From positions 1 to 64,000 of the forward strand of contig NZ_CVTA01000001.1 in NCBI RefSeq assembly GCF_001050035.1: a stretch of DNA of 64,000 bases, written 5' to 3'. Of this stretch, positions 30,241 through 38,406 are shown in pieces. A program made the position numbers and the translations under genes. Origin of the DNA: Mycolicibacterium komanii. GTDB lineage: Bacteria; Actinomycetota; Actinomycetes; Mycobacteriales; Mycobacteriaceae. Under the pieces are notes generated by a model. That model did no database searches. It was not told where the DNA came from and worked only from the letters and a program-made list of their open reading frames with translations. Position 1 is the first letter of the stretch; the number at the start of each line of letters is the position of its first letter.

Positions 30241-31767
30241 CTAGGCCGCGTTGTCCGCGCGCCGCCCGCCGAAGAACCGGTACTCCGACTTGTCGAACTT
30301 GCGGGTCGCGAGCCAGTACTGCCACGTCATGCCGCTCCACAGCGTCCGGTTCACACCGTGCTCGTCGAGATACCAGCTCTGGCACCCGCCGGTGCTCCAC
30401 ACGGTTCCGGCGAGTTCGCCCTGCAGTTGCTCGTTGTAGCGGTCCTGGGCCTCGCGGGTGGGAGCCAGCGCCTGCGCGCCGGCCCGGTCGACGGCCGCGA
30501 TGGCCTGCGCGGCATAGCGGATCTGCGACTCGATCATGAACACCACCGAGTTGTGCCCCAGCGCCGTATTCGGCCCGAGCAGGAAGAACAGGTTCGGCAT
30601 GTCCGCGACCGTGATGCCGCGCAGCGCCGCGATGCCCTCGCGGTTCCACCGGTCCACCAGGTCCTCGCCGCGCGGGCCCTTGATGTGGACGTAGGTGTAC
30701 GAATCCGTGACGTGGAAGCCCGTGGCGAACACCACCACGTCGACCTCGCGTTCGGTGCCGTCGGCGGTGACGATGCCCGTCGGCGTGAACCGCGCTATGG
30801 CCTCGGTGACGACCTCGGTCCTCGGGTCGGCGATACCGCGATAGTAGGTGTCGGAGTTCAGGATTCGCTTGCACCCGGCGCGGTAGCTCGGCGTCAACTT
30901 GCGGCGCAGTTCGCGATCCTTGATCGACTTGCGGATGTTCCACTTCCCCAGCAGCTCACCGATCTTCAGCAGCCGCGGTTCCCGGGTCATCGCGAATCCG
31001 ACGCCTTCGTGGATCCAGTAGATGCCCGCCCGCATCAACCGCCGGGTGCCCGGCACGTTGGTGAACAGGTCACGCATCCAGCGCGGAATCGGGTTGTTGG
31101 GCCGCGGCATCACCCATGCCGGTGTGCGCTGATACAGATGCAGGGCGCCGACGTCCTTGACGATCTCGGGCACGATCTGGATCGCACTGGCTCCGGTGCC
31201 GATGACCGCGACGCGTTTACCCGTCAGATCCACGCTGTGGTCCCACTCCGCGGAATGGAAAGCGGCACCGGTGAATTCGTCGAGGCCGGGAAACTCGGGG
31301 ATGAACGGGATGTGCAGACCGCCCGCTCCGGAGATCACGAATTGCGCGACGAACTCGCGGCCGTCCTTGGTGAACACGTGCCAGCGGTGCTCGTTGTCGT
31401 CCCAATGAGCGCGGTCGACGTGCGCGCCGAACCGGATGTAGCGACGCAGACCGTATTTGTCGGTGACGCCCTTGAGGTAGTCGAAAATCTCCGGCTGAAA
31501 CGACCACATGTGGCGCCAGTCGGGCTTGGGCTCGAACGAGAACGAGTACATGTGCGACGGGATGTCGCAGGCGCAACCCGGATAGGTGTTGTCCCGCCAC
31601 GTGCCACCGATTTCGTCGGCCTTCTCCAGCATCAGGAACTCGACGTTCTGGCGTTGCAGCGCGATGGCCATCCCGAGACCGGAGAACCCGGCGCCGATGA
31701 TCAGCGCCTTGGTGTGCACGGGTCGTTGATCGGTGGTGTGATCGGCCGTCTGCTCGGCAACCGTCAT
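30241..31767 (-). CDS. Flavin-containing Baeyer-Villiger-type monooxygenase, Rv3049c type
   Basis: 508 aa. FAD-binding IIGAGFSGLG at residues 24-32; GTWRDNTYPGCACD and SHMYSFSF; the BVMO fingerprint FTGAAFHSAEWDHS (FxGxxxHxxxWD); second NADP-binding motif AVIGTGASAIQI. Class B flavin monooxygenases insert oxygen into ketones using NADPH. Substrate not predictable. It lies between nrdF2 and its TetR gene (31886), the same order as Rv3049c-Rv3050c in M. tuberculosis. Confidence 0.9.
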   Translation of the reverse strand: MTVAEQTADHTTDQRPVHTKALIIGAGFSGLGMAIALQRQNVEFLMLEKADEIGGTWRDNTYPGCACDIPSHMYSFSFEPKPDWRHMWSFQPEIFDYLKGVTDKYGLRRYIRFGAHVDRAHWDDNEHRWHVFTKDGREFVAQFVISGAGGLHIPFIPEFPGLDEFTGAAFHSAEWDHSVDLTGKRVAVIGTGASAIQIVPEIVKDVGALHLYQRTPAWVMPRPNNPIPRWMRDLFTNVPGTRRLMRAGIYWIHEGVGFAMTREPRLLKIGELLGKWNIRKSIKDRELRRKLTPSYRAGCKRILNSDTYYRGIADPRTEVVTEAIARFTPTGIVTADGTEREVDVVVFATGFHVTDSYTYVHIKGPRGEDLVDRWNREGIAALRGITVADMPNLFFLLGPNTALGHNSVVFMIESQIRYAAQAIAAVDRAGAQALAPTREAQDRYNEQLQGELAGTVWSTGGCQSWYLDEHGVNRTLWSGMTWQYWLATRKFDKSEYRFFGGRRADNAA

Positions 31768-31885
31768 CGGTCTCCCCTAATCCCCGGCCGGCGCGTGGGC
31801 CCTCCGTGGTGGGCACATCCTGGGAACGCCGGTACCGGGTACTTGTCAAGTCTCCGGACCACGACCGGAGGTGTCAACGCCGCCG

Positions 31886-32626
31886 TCAGGCGACGGGCTG
31901 CTGTTTGCGAACCGCGGTGTGAATCGGCTGGTCGGGATCGATCTGGATGCCCAACAGCTCGGCGGTGCCGTTGATCGCGCCCACCATGATCGTGGTCATG
32001 TGGGCGATGAACTGATCGGCGGGCATGCGGCGGACGCCGTCCTCGTCGTCGCCCAGCCACCAGTCCGTCGCCGACGCGGCGGTGCCGAAGATGGCATAGG
32101 CCGCCAGCTCGAAGGCGGCCGGATCCGGCGCCAGGTCCTTGAGTTCCTCGCTGATCATGTCGGCCACGGCCAGCGTGATCTCGCTGCCCCGGTTGACCGT
32201 CGTCATCGCGGCGGCCGACTTGTCGGCGAACCGGCCCTGCAACAAGAACCGCACCACGTTGGGGTGCTGCTCGACGAGGTCGACGTAATGCGCGACGCCA
32301 CGGCCGACGATCCGGCGTGCCGAGTCGTGCTCCACGTCGATCGACGGAATGATCGCCGCCCACAACATGTCCCGCATTCGCTGACCGATCTCGCTGAACA
32401 TGTCGGACTTGTCGGTGAAGTGGCGGTAGATCTTGGGCTTGGCGGTACCGGCCTCTTCGGCGATCTCACGGACGCTGACGTTGGGACCCAGCCGGTCGAT
32501 GGCGCGGAAGGCGGCGTCGACGATCTCGGCGCGCACCTTCTTGCGGTGCTCACGCCACCGCTCGCTGCGGGCGTCGACCTTGACACCCGGCTCGCCACTC
32601 GACCGTGGCCTGGACCCTCGTCGCAC
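31886..32626 (-). CDS. TetR-family regulator, Rv3050c type
   Basis: 246 aa. N-terminal HTH from about residue 32: AEIVDAAFRAIDRLG, VSVREIAEEAGTAKPKIYRHFTDKS. The C-terminal ligand-binding domain is long, ending in a region GAINGTAELLGIQ. Transcribed with or just upstream of the monooxygenase (119-base gap), which it may control. Divergent from the geranylgeranyl-reductase-type gene. Confidence 0.87.
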   Translation of the reverse strand: MRRGSRPRSSGEPGVKVDARSERWREHRKKVRAEIVDAAFRAIDRLGPNVSVREIAEEAGTAKPKIYRHFTDKSDMFSEIGQRMRDMLWAAIIPSIDVEHDSARRIVGRGVAHYVDLVEQHPNVVRFLLQGRFADKSAAAMTTVNRGSEITLAVADMISEELKDLAPDPAAFELAAYAIFGTAASATDWWLGDDEDGVRRMPADQFIAHMTTIMVGAINGTAELLGIQIDPDQPIHTAVRKQQPVA

Positions 32627-32776
32627 CCGGTCACTCTACCGCTCCGGCCCTGCTGACCAGCTCAGACCAGGCCGCATGCGTTTTCCGGCGGCCTGCGCGG
32701 GCAACTCCGTCCGACAAGAGCGGCGGTCGCAGCGCGGGTAATATCGCTGCGACAGCCGATCGACGAGACGAGTTTC

Positions 32777-33958
32777 ATGACGCAGCATTACGACCTGATC
32801 ATCGCAGGTGGCGGGCCCTCCGGCTCGGCCGCGGCGTGGCAGGCCGCTCAGACCGGCGCCAAGGTAGTGGTCCTCGACAAGGCAGAGTTTCCGCGCGACA
32901 AGCCGTGCGGCGACGGCCTGACCGCCCGCGCGGTGAGCTATCTGCAGAAGATGGGGCTCTCCGACGAGGTCGCCACGTTCCACCGCGTCAACCGGGTCAC
33001 GGTATTCAGCCCCAGCCAGTGGGAGCTGTCGTTCCCGCGCCGCCCCGGCATGCCCGATCACGGCCACACCGTCAGCCGCACGCACCTGGACACCGTTCTG
33101 CTCAAGCACGCCGAGTCCGCGGGCGCCGAGGTGCGCCAGGGCGCGGAGGTGTCCGGGCCGATCATCGAGAACGGCCGGGTGGTCGGCGTCACGCTCAAAA
33201 GCGGTGAGAAGGTCCGCGGCGACGCGGTCATCGCCGCCGACGGCGCCTACTCCCCCATCAAGCGCGCGCTGAAGATCGATTCGGAGTACAACGGCTACTC
33301 GGCGATCGCGATCCGCTCGGAGATGCCGGCCAACCGCCCCGACTCCGACAGCCTCGACATCTATCTGAAGCTGGTCTTCGAAGGTGACCAGCTGCCGGGC
33401 TACGGCTGGGTCTTCCCGATGGGCAACGGCGTGTTCAACATCGGGTTGGGCTACGTCAACAGCTACAAGAACTGGCAGTCGATCAACGCGACGCAGTTCC
33501 TCGGCGAGTTCCTGCGCACGCTGCCTCCCGAGTGGGACCTGCCGCCGATCGAGGAACTCAAGAAGAACAAGAGCGTGCGGGCCTGGCGGCTACCGATGGG
33601 CTTCACCGCGTGGCCGCCGTGGCGGCCGGGCGTCCTGTTCGCCGGTGACTCGCTCGGTGCCGGCAAGCCCGCGTCGGGCGCCGGCATCTCCAAGGCGCTC
33701 GAATCGGGCTTGGCCGCAGGCGAATGCGCGATCGCGGCGCTGCTGAACGGCGGGCCCGACGACTTCACGAACTACGCGCAGCGCATGGAGGCTGCGTGGG
33801 GCCGGGAGTACAGGCGCGGCCGCTACATGCACAAGCTGATCGGACAGCCGAAGCTGGCCAACGCCGGCGTCAAGCTCATCGACAACGCGGCCTTCCGTGA
33901 CCGGATGCTCAAGGCCCTCTACAAGAAGGCCCAGGGCCCGCAGCACACCATCAAGTGA
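32777..33958 (+). CDS. Geranylgeranyl-reductase-family FAD protein
   Basis: 393 aa. N-terminal FAD motif DLIIAGGGPSGSAAAW, then DKAEFPRDKPCGDGL, a signature of the geranylgeranyl reductase family (MenJ, archaeal GGR), and the C-terminal GVLFAGDSLGAGKPASGAGI. Family members reduce isoprenoid double bonds on quinones, lipids or chlorophyll precursors. In mycobacteria MenJ hydrogenates one menaquinone isoprene unit; this gene is outside the known men locus, so it is a paralogue or a different isoprenoid reductase. Converges on the cupin operon. Confidence 0.85.
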   Translation: MTQHYDLIIAGGGPSGSAAAWQAAQTGAKVVVLDKAEFPRDKPCGDGLTARAVSYLQKMGLSDEVATFHRVNRVTVFSPSQWELSFPRRPGMPDHGHTVSRTHLDTVLLKHAESAGAEVRQGAEVSGPIIENGRVVGVTLKSGEKVRGDAVIAADGAYSPIKRALKIDSEYNGYSAIAIRSEMPANRPDSDSLDIYLKLVFEGDQLPGYGWVFPMGNGVFNIGLGYVNSYKNWQSINATQFLGEFLRTLPPEWDLPPIEELKKNKSVRAWRLPMGFTAWPPWRPGVLFAGDSLGAGKPASGAGISKALESGLAAGECAIAALLNGGPDDFTNYAQRMEAAWGREYRRGRYMHKLIGQPKLANAGVKLIDNAAFRDRMLKALYKKAQGPQHTIK

Positions 33959-33962
33959 CGCC

Positions 33963-33977
33963 GCGGGTTCGACCCGC
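33963..33977. terminator. Short hairpin between convergent genes
   Basis: Arms gcgggt (33963-33968) and acccgc (33972-33977) with a three-base loop, five bases after the reductase stop and touching the cupin stop. Small but GC-strong; no T-run. Confidence 0.4.
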
Positions 33978-34315
33978 TACTTGGCGACGATCGTCAGCAG
34001 CACTGCCGAATCCTCGAGGGCGGCGAGGCTGTGACGTTCGTTCGGTATCGGCAGGTAGTCCCCTGCCCTGCCCTCTACCGAGGTGCTCACTCCGTTGAGC
34101 TGCACCCGTCCACGCAGCACCAACAGCGTTGCCTCGCCGGGGCTTTCGTGATCGTCCAGGCCGTGGCCGGCGGCCAGCGCCAACACCGTCTGGCGAAGCG
34201 TGTGTTCACGGCCGCCGTACACGGTGTGGGCCGACCGGCCGGCAGAAGCGGCCTTTGCGGCGTCGATCTGCTCATCGGCGAGGCGCTGCAGAGACAACGC
34301 GGTTGACGCGGTCAT
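33977..34315 (-). CDS. Small cupin protein
   Basis: 112 aa, single cupin. DDHESPGEATLLVLRG and GDYLPIPNERHSLAALED give the two cupin motifs; first motif has only one His (DDHES), second keeps His in ERHSL, so metal binding may be incomplete. Such mono-cupins often sense or modify small molecules. Last gene of the leftward operon that starts at 37786, 25 bases behind the regulator gene. Confidence 0.78.
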   Translation of the reverse strand: MTASTALSLQRLADEQIDAAKAASAGRSAHTVYGGREHTLRQTVLALAAGHGLDDHESPGEATLLVLRGRVQLNGVSTSVEGRAGDYLPIPNERHSLAALEDSAVLLTIVAK

Positions 34316-34340
34316 GAGTTTTCCCTTCTCGCCCCGACAT

Positions 34341-35015
34341 TCACCGTTCGGGGCGCAATACCAAACTGACCTCGCACGAACCGCCGTGCGGGTCCGGCGT
34401 CACCGACGCCTGATAGCGAGCGCCGACGGCGTCGGCGTTGTGGTTGATCACCTCTTGAATGAGGCCCTGCTGGATACCGCGCACGACCTCCGGCGCCGAC
34501 GCGGCAACCTCGGCCAGCGGGCAAGTGCAGATCTGCACCGTCACCTCGCCAAACGAATTCAGCACCGAACGAACTTGGAAGCCAAGCTCGTTGAGGGTGG
34601 CGACCACCATGTCCGCGATCGTGGCCTCGGGTCGCTCGCGGGCGAGCCGGACCCGATGCGCCAGGTCCGCGCCGATCCGCAGGGCCCGCTGTTCGCGTTC
34701 CTGCGCCGTCCCGCCCAGATGTTCGGCGAACAGCGACACGATGTCGGCGTAGTCGAACCGGGGCGCCAACTCGTAGGTGAGTCGCGGCCGCCCGGCGCGA
34801 CCGGCCTTGGTGGCGTTGCCCCGCCGGATGACGCCCTGCTCCTCCAGCGCCGTGAGATGGAAGCGCGCCGTGGTGATGTGGATCTGCAGAGCGTCGGCGA
34901 CCTGCTGGGCGTCGACGGGGTCCGCCGCGGTCTTCAGCAGGCCCAGCACTTTCTGGCGCTGTTGGCCGGCCGCCCGGTCGGGCGGCGCATCGAGATCGTG
35001 GCGCGACACAGACAT
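34341..35015 (-). CDS. ArsR/SufR-like winged-helix regulator
   Basis: 224 aa. Residues about 18-80 form a winged helix (VLGLLKTAADPVDAQQVADAL and HITTARFHLTALEEQGVIRR in key parts). The C-terminal domain, VTVQICTCPLAEVA and PEVVRGIQQGL and GGSC, resembles SufR-type regulators whose Cys residues hold an iron-sulfur cluster. The first and last Cys positions are kept, while the middle one (usually Cys in PEVVCxxH) is Arg here; Cys in ICTC is extra. It could sense iron-sulfur status, redox or nothing. It sits inside an operon with an iron box, 12 bases after the methyltransferase gene. Confidence 0.72.
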   Translation of the reverse strand: MSVSRHDLDAPPDRAAGQQRQKVLGLLKTAADPVDAQQVADALQIHITTARFHLTALEEQGVIRRGNATKAGRAGRPRLTYELAPRFDYADIVSLFAEHLGGTAQEREQRALRIGADLAHRVRLARERPEATIADMVVATLNELGFQVRSVLNSFGEVTVQICTCPLAEVAASAPEVVRGIQQGLIQEVINHNADAVGARYQASVTPDPHGGSCEVSLVLRPER

Positions 35016-35027
35016 GGTTCGAGTCTG

Positions 35028-35831
35028 TCACGACGTGGGCACGACGCCGACGACCGCAACCGCGGTCAGCGCGCGCCGATACCGGTGGAATGTCATGCGC
35101 ATACCGATGACCCGCTTACGGGCCGCGGGCCTGACCATCAGGTTGCCGACGATCCGCAGGGCGCCGGTGAAGCCCTCGTCGGCCAGCACTCGCGCCGGGT
35201 TCAGCAGCGCCATCTTGGCGTGGTCGACGGTCACCACCTCGAAGCCGGCCTCGGTCAGCAGCGCCACCCACTCAGAGGTCGTCAGCGGACGCGCGTTGAC
35301 CTTGATCGCGCGCGCCATGTCTCGGCGAATCTCGTCCTTGGAGTCCTGCGGGAGGTCGTCGGGCTGCAGGCCGAGTTCGTGGATCGCATAGCGGCCGCCC
35401 GGGCGCAGAACGCGGAACGCCTCGGCGACGATCGCACGCTTGTCGCGGTCGCCCTGCATCGTCAGCATGGCCTCACCGATCACCACATCGGCGCTGCCCG
35501 AGGGCAATCCGGTGTCGGCGGCGTTGGCCACCACCACCTTTCCGTCGACCGGCGCGACGACCGCGCGCACCGTCTCACTGGTGGCGTCGGTGTCGTCGAC
35601 ACCGACGTAGGAGCGCGGCCGCTGGGCGACGATGTCGGTCGCGGTGCGGCCCAGGCCAGGTCCGAGCTCGACGACGTCGGCGCCGCCGATCCCGGCAGCC
35701 GCGAGCAGCCGGCTGGTCAGCTCGAGACCACCGGGTCGCAGCACCCGCTTGCCCAGCCGGGCCAGCAGCCAGTGGCCCGGCAGGTCCGCGTCGGACCGCT
35801 GCGCGAGCGGAAGTGATTCTCTGCCAGTCAT
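35028..35831 (-). CDS. SAM-dependent methyltransferase
   Basis: 267 aa from ATG 35831, overlapping the permease stop (ATGA). Motif I DVVELGPGLGRTATDIV, VDDTDATS, NAADTGLPSGSADVVIGEAML and the post-motif EAFRVLRPGGRYAIHELGL define a class I small-molecule or lipid methyltransferase. The C-terminal half (LTEAGFEVVTVDHAKMALL) fits the usual family. Its place between an ABC exporter and a regulator suggests it methylates the transported compound; inference. Confidence 0.82.
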   Translation of the reverse strand: MTGRESLPLAQRSDADLPGHWLLARLGKRVLRPGGLELTSRLLAAAGIGGADVVELGPGLGRTATDIVAQRPRSYVGVDDTDATSETVRAVVAPVDGKVVVANAADTGLPSGSADVVIGEAMLTMQGDRDKRAIVAEAFRVLRPGGRYAIHELGLQPDDLPQDSKDEIRRDMARAIKVNARPLTTSEWVALLTEAGFEVVTVDHAKMALLNPARVLADEGFTGALRIVGNLMVRPAARKRVIGMRMTFHRYRRALTAVAVVGVVPTS

Positions 35832-36604
35832 CTTCGAATTGTCCTTCCGATAGCGGCGATCACGAAGATCGCCGTGAAAACCGAGCATGCGTAGAGCAGG
35901 GCGCCGTTCTGGCCCCACGGCGGGATGAGCACGGCGTCCTGTCCGGTGGCGTACACCGCGTTCAGCAGCGGCATGAAACGCTGCAGCGTCGCTCCGCTGG
36001 GCAGGTAGCCGGCCGCGGTCTCGGCCACGAACGCCCACAGCAGGATCCCGCCCACCGCCGCCAGGGGTGAGCGGGTGAGGGCCCCGACTCCCACACCCGC
36101 CCCCGCAGCGAACAGCGCCAGCAGCGGCACCGTCCACAGGAGTCGCACACCGACATCGTCGGTCAGCGACACCGGTCCATAAACCATCGGCGCGATGACC
36201 GGCAGCCCCGCGAGCACCACGACAAGCGTGGCGACGGCCACCAGGGCGCCCAACGCACCGTAGAACAACCACCGGCCGAGCAACACCGGCCACGCGCGCG
36301 GAATAGCGAGACGAACGTATTCACCCGCGCCGTAACGAGTTTCAGCGGACTGGCCATCGGCCCCTGCCACGGCCACCAGTGCGACGGTGATCGTGATGAC
36401 CCAGTAGGCGGCGTTCGACGTGGTGACCTGCAGCACCGAAATCTGCCCGGGGATGCGCGCGAACGACTCGGCGACCCATGCGATGCCGAACGTGATCGCC
36501 ACCGGTACGAGCACCGCCGCAGGGGTCACGACGGTCCACAGCCGGCTTGGCCCGCCGGTACGGGCGATCTCGGCGCGTGCACTGCGCAGCATCGCGGCGG
36601 TCAT
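35828..36604 (-). CDS. ABC transporter permease (ABC-2 type)
   Basis: 258 aa from ATG 36604, whose first bases overlap the ATPase stop. Six or so hydrophobic segments (PAAVLVPVAITFGIAWVAES, AYWVITITVALVAVAGADG, LGALVAVATLVVVLAGLPV, LLALFAAGAGVGVGALT, FVIAAIGR). ABC-2 layout with the long loop SAETRYGAGEYVRLAIPR. It forms an exporter with the ATPase at 36601; as a half-unit it would dimerise. Frame upstream to 36634 is open but unneeded. Confidence 0.83.
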   Translation of the reverse strand: MTAAMLRSARAEIARTGGPSRLWTVVTPAAVLVPVAITFGIAWVAESFARIPGQISVLQVTTSNAAYWVITITVALVAVAGADGQSAETRYGAGEYVRLAIPRAWPVLLGRWLFYGALGALVAVATLVVVLAGLPVIAPMVYGPVSLTDDVGVRLLWTVPLLALFAAGAGVGVGALTRSPLAAVGGILLWAFVAETAAGYLPSGATLQRFMPLLNAVYATGQDAVLIPPWGQNGALLYACSVFTAIFVIAAIGRTIRR

Positions 36605-37293
36605 GCGCACTCCAGCAGCGTCGCCTCGAGCCACTCCCGGGTGTCGGCCCCGGTGGGAGCCAACTGCGCCAGTTCACCGGCCGCCTGCATTTTGCCGTGG
36701 CTGAGCAGCGCGACGTGGTCGGCGGTCAATGCCACCTCGCCGAGCAGGTGGGTGGCGACGACGACCGTGCAGCCCTGCTCGGCGAGCCGACGAACGAGCG
36801 AGCGGAACCAGACGATGCCGGGGACGTCGAGTCCGTTGAGCGGCTCGTCGAACAGCAGCGTCTGCGGGTCGGCCAGCAGTGTTCCGGCGATGGCGACCCG
36901 CTGGCGCATGCCCAGCGACAGCCGGTCGATGCGCTTCGACCGGTAGGCGTGCAATTCGGTCTCGAGGAACACCGCGTCGAGCCGCGCGTCGTCGATCCCG
37001 GAAAGTGCTGCGAGCCAGGACAAGTGGCGGTGCACGGTATGGCGGGGGTTCATGGCCGCCGGGCCCAGATGGAATCCGAGCGAGCGCGGATCCTGACCGG
37101 GCGGGCGACCACACACCGCGATCGTTCCGCTGTCGGGACGGGTCAACCCGGCGAGCAACCGCAGCAGCGTGGTCTTGCCCGCGCCGTTGAGCCCGAGAAG
37201 CGCGGTGACGGAACCGGCGGGAAAGGTGACGGTGACGTCGTCGACGGCGCGGTGGGAACCGAACGACTTGGTCAATTCAACGACTTCGATCAC
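36601..37293 (-). CDS. ABC transporter ATP-binding protein
   Basis: 230 aa from GTG 37293, which lies 7 bases after the exported-protein gene stop; the frame is open to 37464 but that part overlaps the preceding gene. Walker A GLNGAGKTTLLRLLAG, signature LSLGMRQRVAIAGTLL, Walker B TLLFDEPLNGLDVPG and H-loop VVATHLLGE. Typical drug/lipid-exporter type ATPase that pairs with the adjacent ABC-2 permease. Confidence 0.87.
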   Translation of the reverse strand: MIEVVELTKSFGSHRAVDDVTVTFPAGSVTALLGLNGAGKTTLLRLLAGLTRPDSGTIAVCGRPPGQDPRSLGFHLGPAAMNPRHTVHRHLSWLAALSGIDDARLDAVFLETELHAYRSKRIDRLSLGMRQRVAIAGTLLADPQTLLFDEPLNGLDVPGIVWFRSLVRRLAEQGCTVVVATHLLGEVALTADHVALLSHGKMQAAGELAQLAPTGADTREWLEATLLECA

Positions 37294-37300
37294 GCGGCCA

Positions 37301-37786
37301 TCATTCGAAGTTGCACGGGATCGGCAGGCCGAGAGTCTTGATGCCGTTGCACAGCGACTTGCTCGCGAGCTTCCACCGGCCATCGATCCGCCGCCATTCG
37401 GCCTCGACGCGGACGGTCGGCGAGCCCTGCCTGGTGGCATTGATGATCGCGGTGTGGCGGTCACCGTCGTGGGTTTCGGGGCCGGTCACCACGCTCGATC
37501 CGCGCGGCGGGCGGAAGAAACCGATCCGATAGACCATCTTCGGTACGACGACCGCGCGGCTGCCGCCTTCGAGTTGAGCGGCCTTGACCGCGTCCGGGGC
37601 GGGAGTGCCGACCAACAGCCGGATCTGGGCATCGAGTTCCTCGAGCGTCGGCACCTCGGAGGTGATCGCGAACTCGTGGCCCTGTGCGGGCAGCTCGTGC
37701 TCCGGGCCGGGCTGCGCGTGCGCCGCCGAAGCGAACGAGGCGGTGGCGACCATCGTCGCCGCGAGAACGCATAGGCGCCTGAGCAT
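37301..37786 (-). CDS. Exported protein, Mtb12-like fold
   Basis: 161 aa from ATG 37786, with AGGAG eight bases upstream; GTG 37795 overlaps that site. Signal peptide LRRLCVLAATMVATASFASAAHAQPG. The mature domain (PTLEELDAQIRLL, VKAAQLEGGSRA, a beta-rich middle, GRWKLASKSLCNGI) resembles the low-molecular-weight antigen MTB12-type domain. Two C-terminal Cys could form a disulfide. First gene of a six-gene leftward operon with an iron-box-like site at 37846-37860, so secretion under iron limitation is likely if that site is real. Confidence 0.75.
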   Translation of the reverse strand: MLRRLCVLAATMVATASFASAAHAQPGPEHELPAQGHEFAITSEVPTLEELDAQIRLLVGTPAPDAVKAAQLEGGSRAVVVPKMVYRIGFFRPPRGSSVVTGPETHDGDRHTAIINATRQGSPTVRVEAEWRRIDGRWKLASKSLCNGIKTLGLPIPCNFE

Positions 37787-37845
37787 CAACCGCACTCCTA
37801 TTTAGAGGAAATCTTTGCGGTTAATCTAGACGTCAATAAAAGCTG

Positions 37846-37860
37846 AGGCAAGCCTTACCT
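37846..37860 (-). promoter_or_regulatory. IdeR/DtxR-like iron box
   Basis: aggcaagccttacct, reading aggtaaggcttgcct on the operon strand: 7-bp arms around one base with a single mismatch. This is the core of the mycobacterial IdeR consensus (TTAGGTTAGGCTAACCTAA); 13 of 19 positions agree. It lies 60-74 bases upstream of the ATG at 37786, in front of the exported protein/ABC/methyltransferase operon. Repression by Fe2+-IdeR is inference. Confidence 0.65.
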
Positions 37861-38057
37861 GCCATCGACGCGCATGCCCCACGCCGAGCGTACGGTTATT
37901 CACACCTCCACCAGGGGTTTCGCGTACGGAAGCGTGCGCTCGGCGATCGGCCCCCTACACCCCTAACGCCGCCACGGCGCCATCCCTCATCGGCACGCGG
38001 CGGGACGCGGTGCGCGCCCCGTTTCGCGACGACCTCCGGCGCAGCACGCTCTTGGCC

Positions 38058-38360
38058 ATGAACCTCTCACGACTTCTGGCAACCACCGCGGCGACGGTCG
38101 GCGTGGCGATCGGACTGGCCGCCGCCGCCGGCGCCGCTCCGGTCAGCGACGACTTCTGGGAGTGCGCGGCCGACCATCAGGACACCGACGGCCTCGGCGT
38201 CTGCTGCGTGTTCTACGGCGGCGACTACGACGAGAAGACCGGCGAATGCTGGATAGACCACGAGGCGAAGCCAGAGGAGGCCCACCCCGGCCCCGGCGTT
38301 CCGCCGAAGCACCCGGTGCTGACGCGGGTGGACCGCCTGCCCACCTTCGCCGTGGGCTAG
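38058..38360 (+). CDS. Small Cys-containing exported protein
   Basis: 100 aa if started at ATG 38058; the frame is open from GTG 38010. Signal peptide NLSRLLATTAATVGVAIGLAAAAGA then a mature 74 residues with WECAADH, GVCCVFYGG and GECWIDHE (four Cys, enough for two disulfides), followed by a Pro-rich tail. No family recognised. Divergent from the iron-box operon, so the same control region may serve both. Converges on nrdE. Confidence 0.62.
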   Translation: MNLSRLLATTAATVGVAIGLAAAAGAAPVSDDFWECAADHQDTDGLGVCCVFYGGDYDEKTGECWIDHEAKPEEAHPGPGVPPKHPVLTRVDRLPTFAVG

Positions 38361-38367
38361 CGGCGCC

Positions 38368-38398
38368 CGCCGAGTGTCGGGTCAGTCGACACTCGGCG
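38368..38398. terminator. 12-bp perfect hairpin (terminator)
   Basis: cgccgagtgtcg (38368-38379) and its exact complement (38387-38398) with a seven-base loop, between the convergent Cys-containing protein gene and nrdE. Confidence 0.7.
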
Positions 38399-38406
38399 TG
38401 GCGGTC

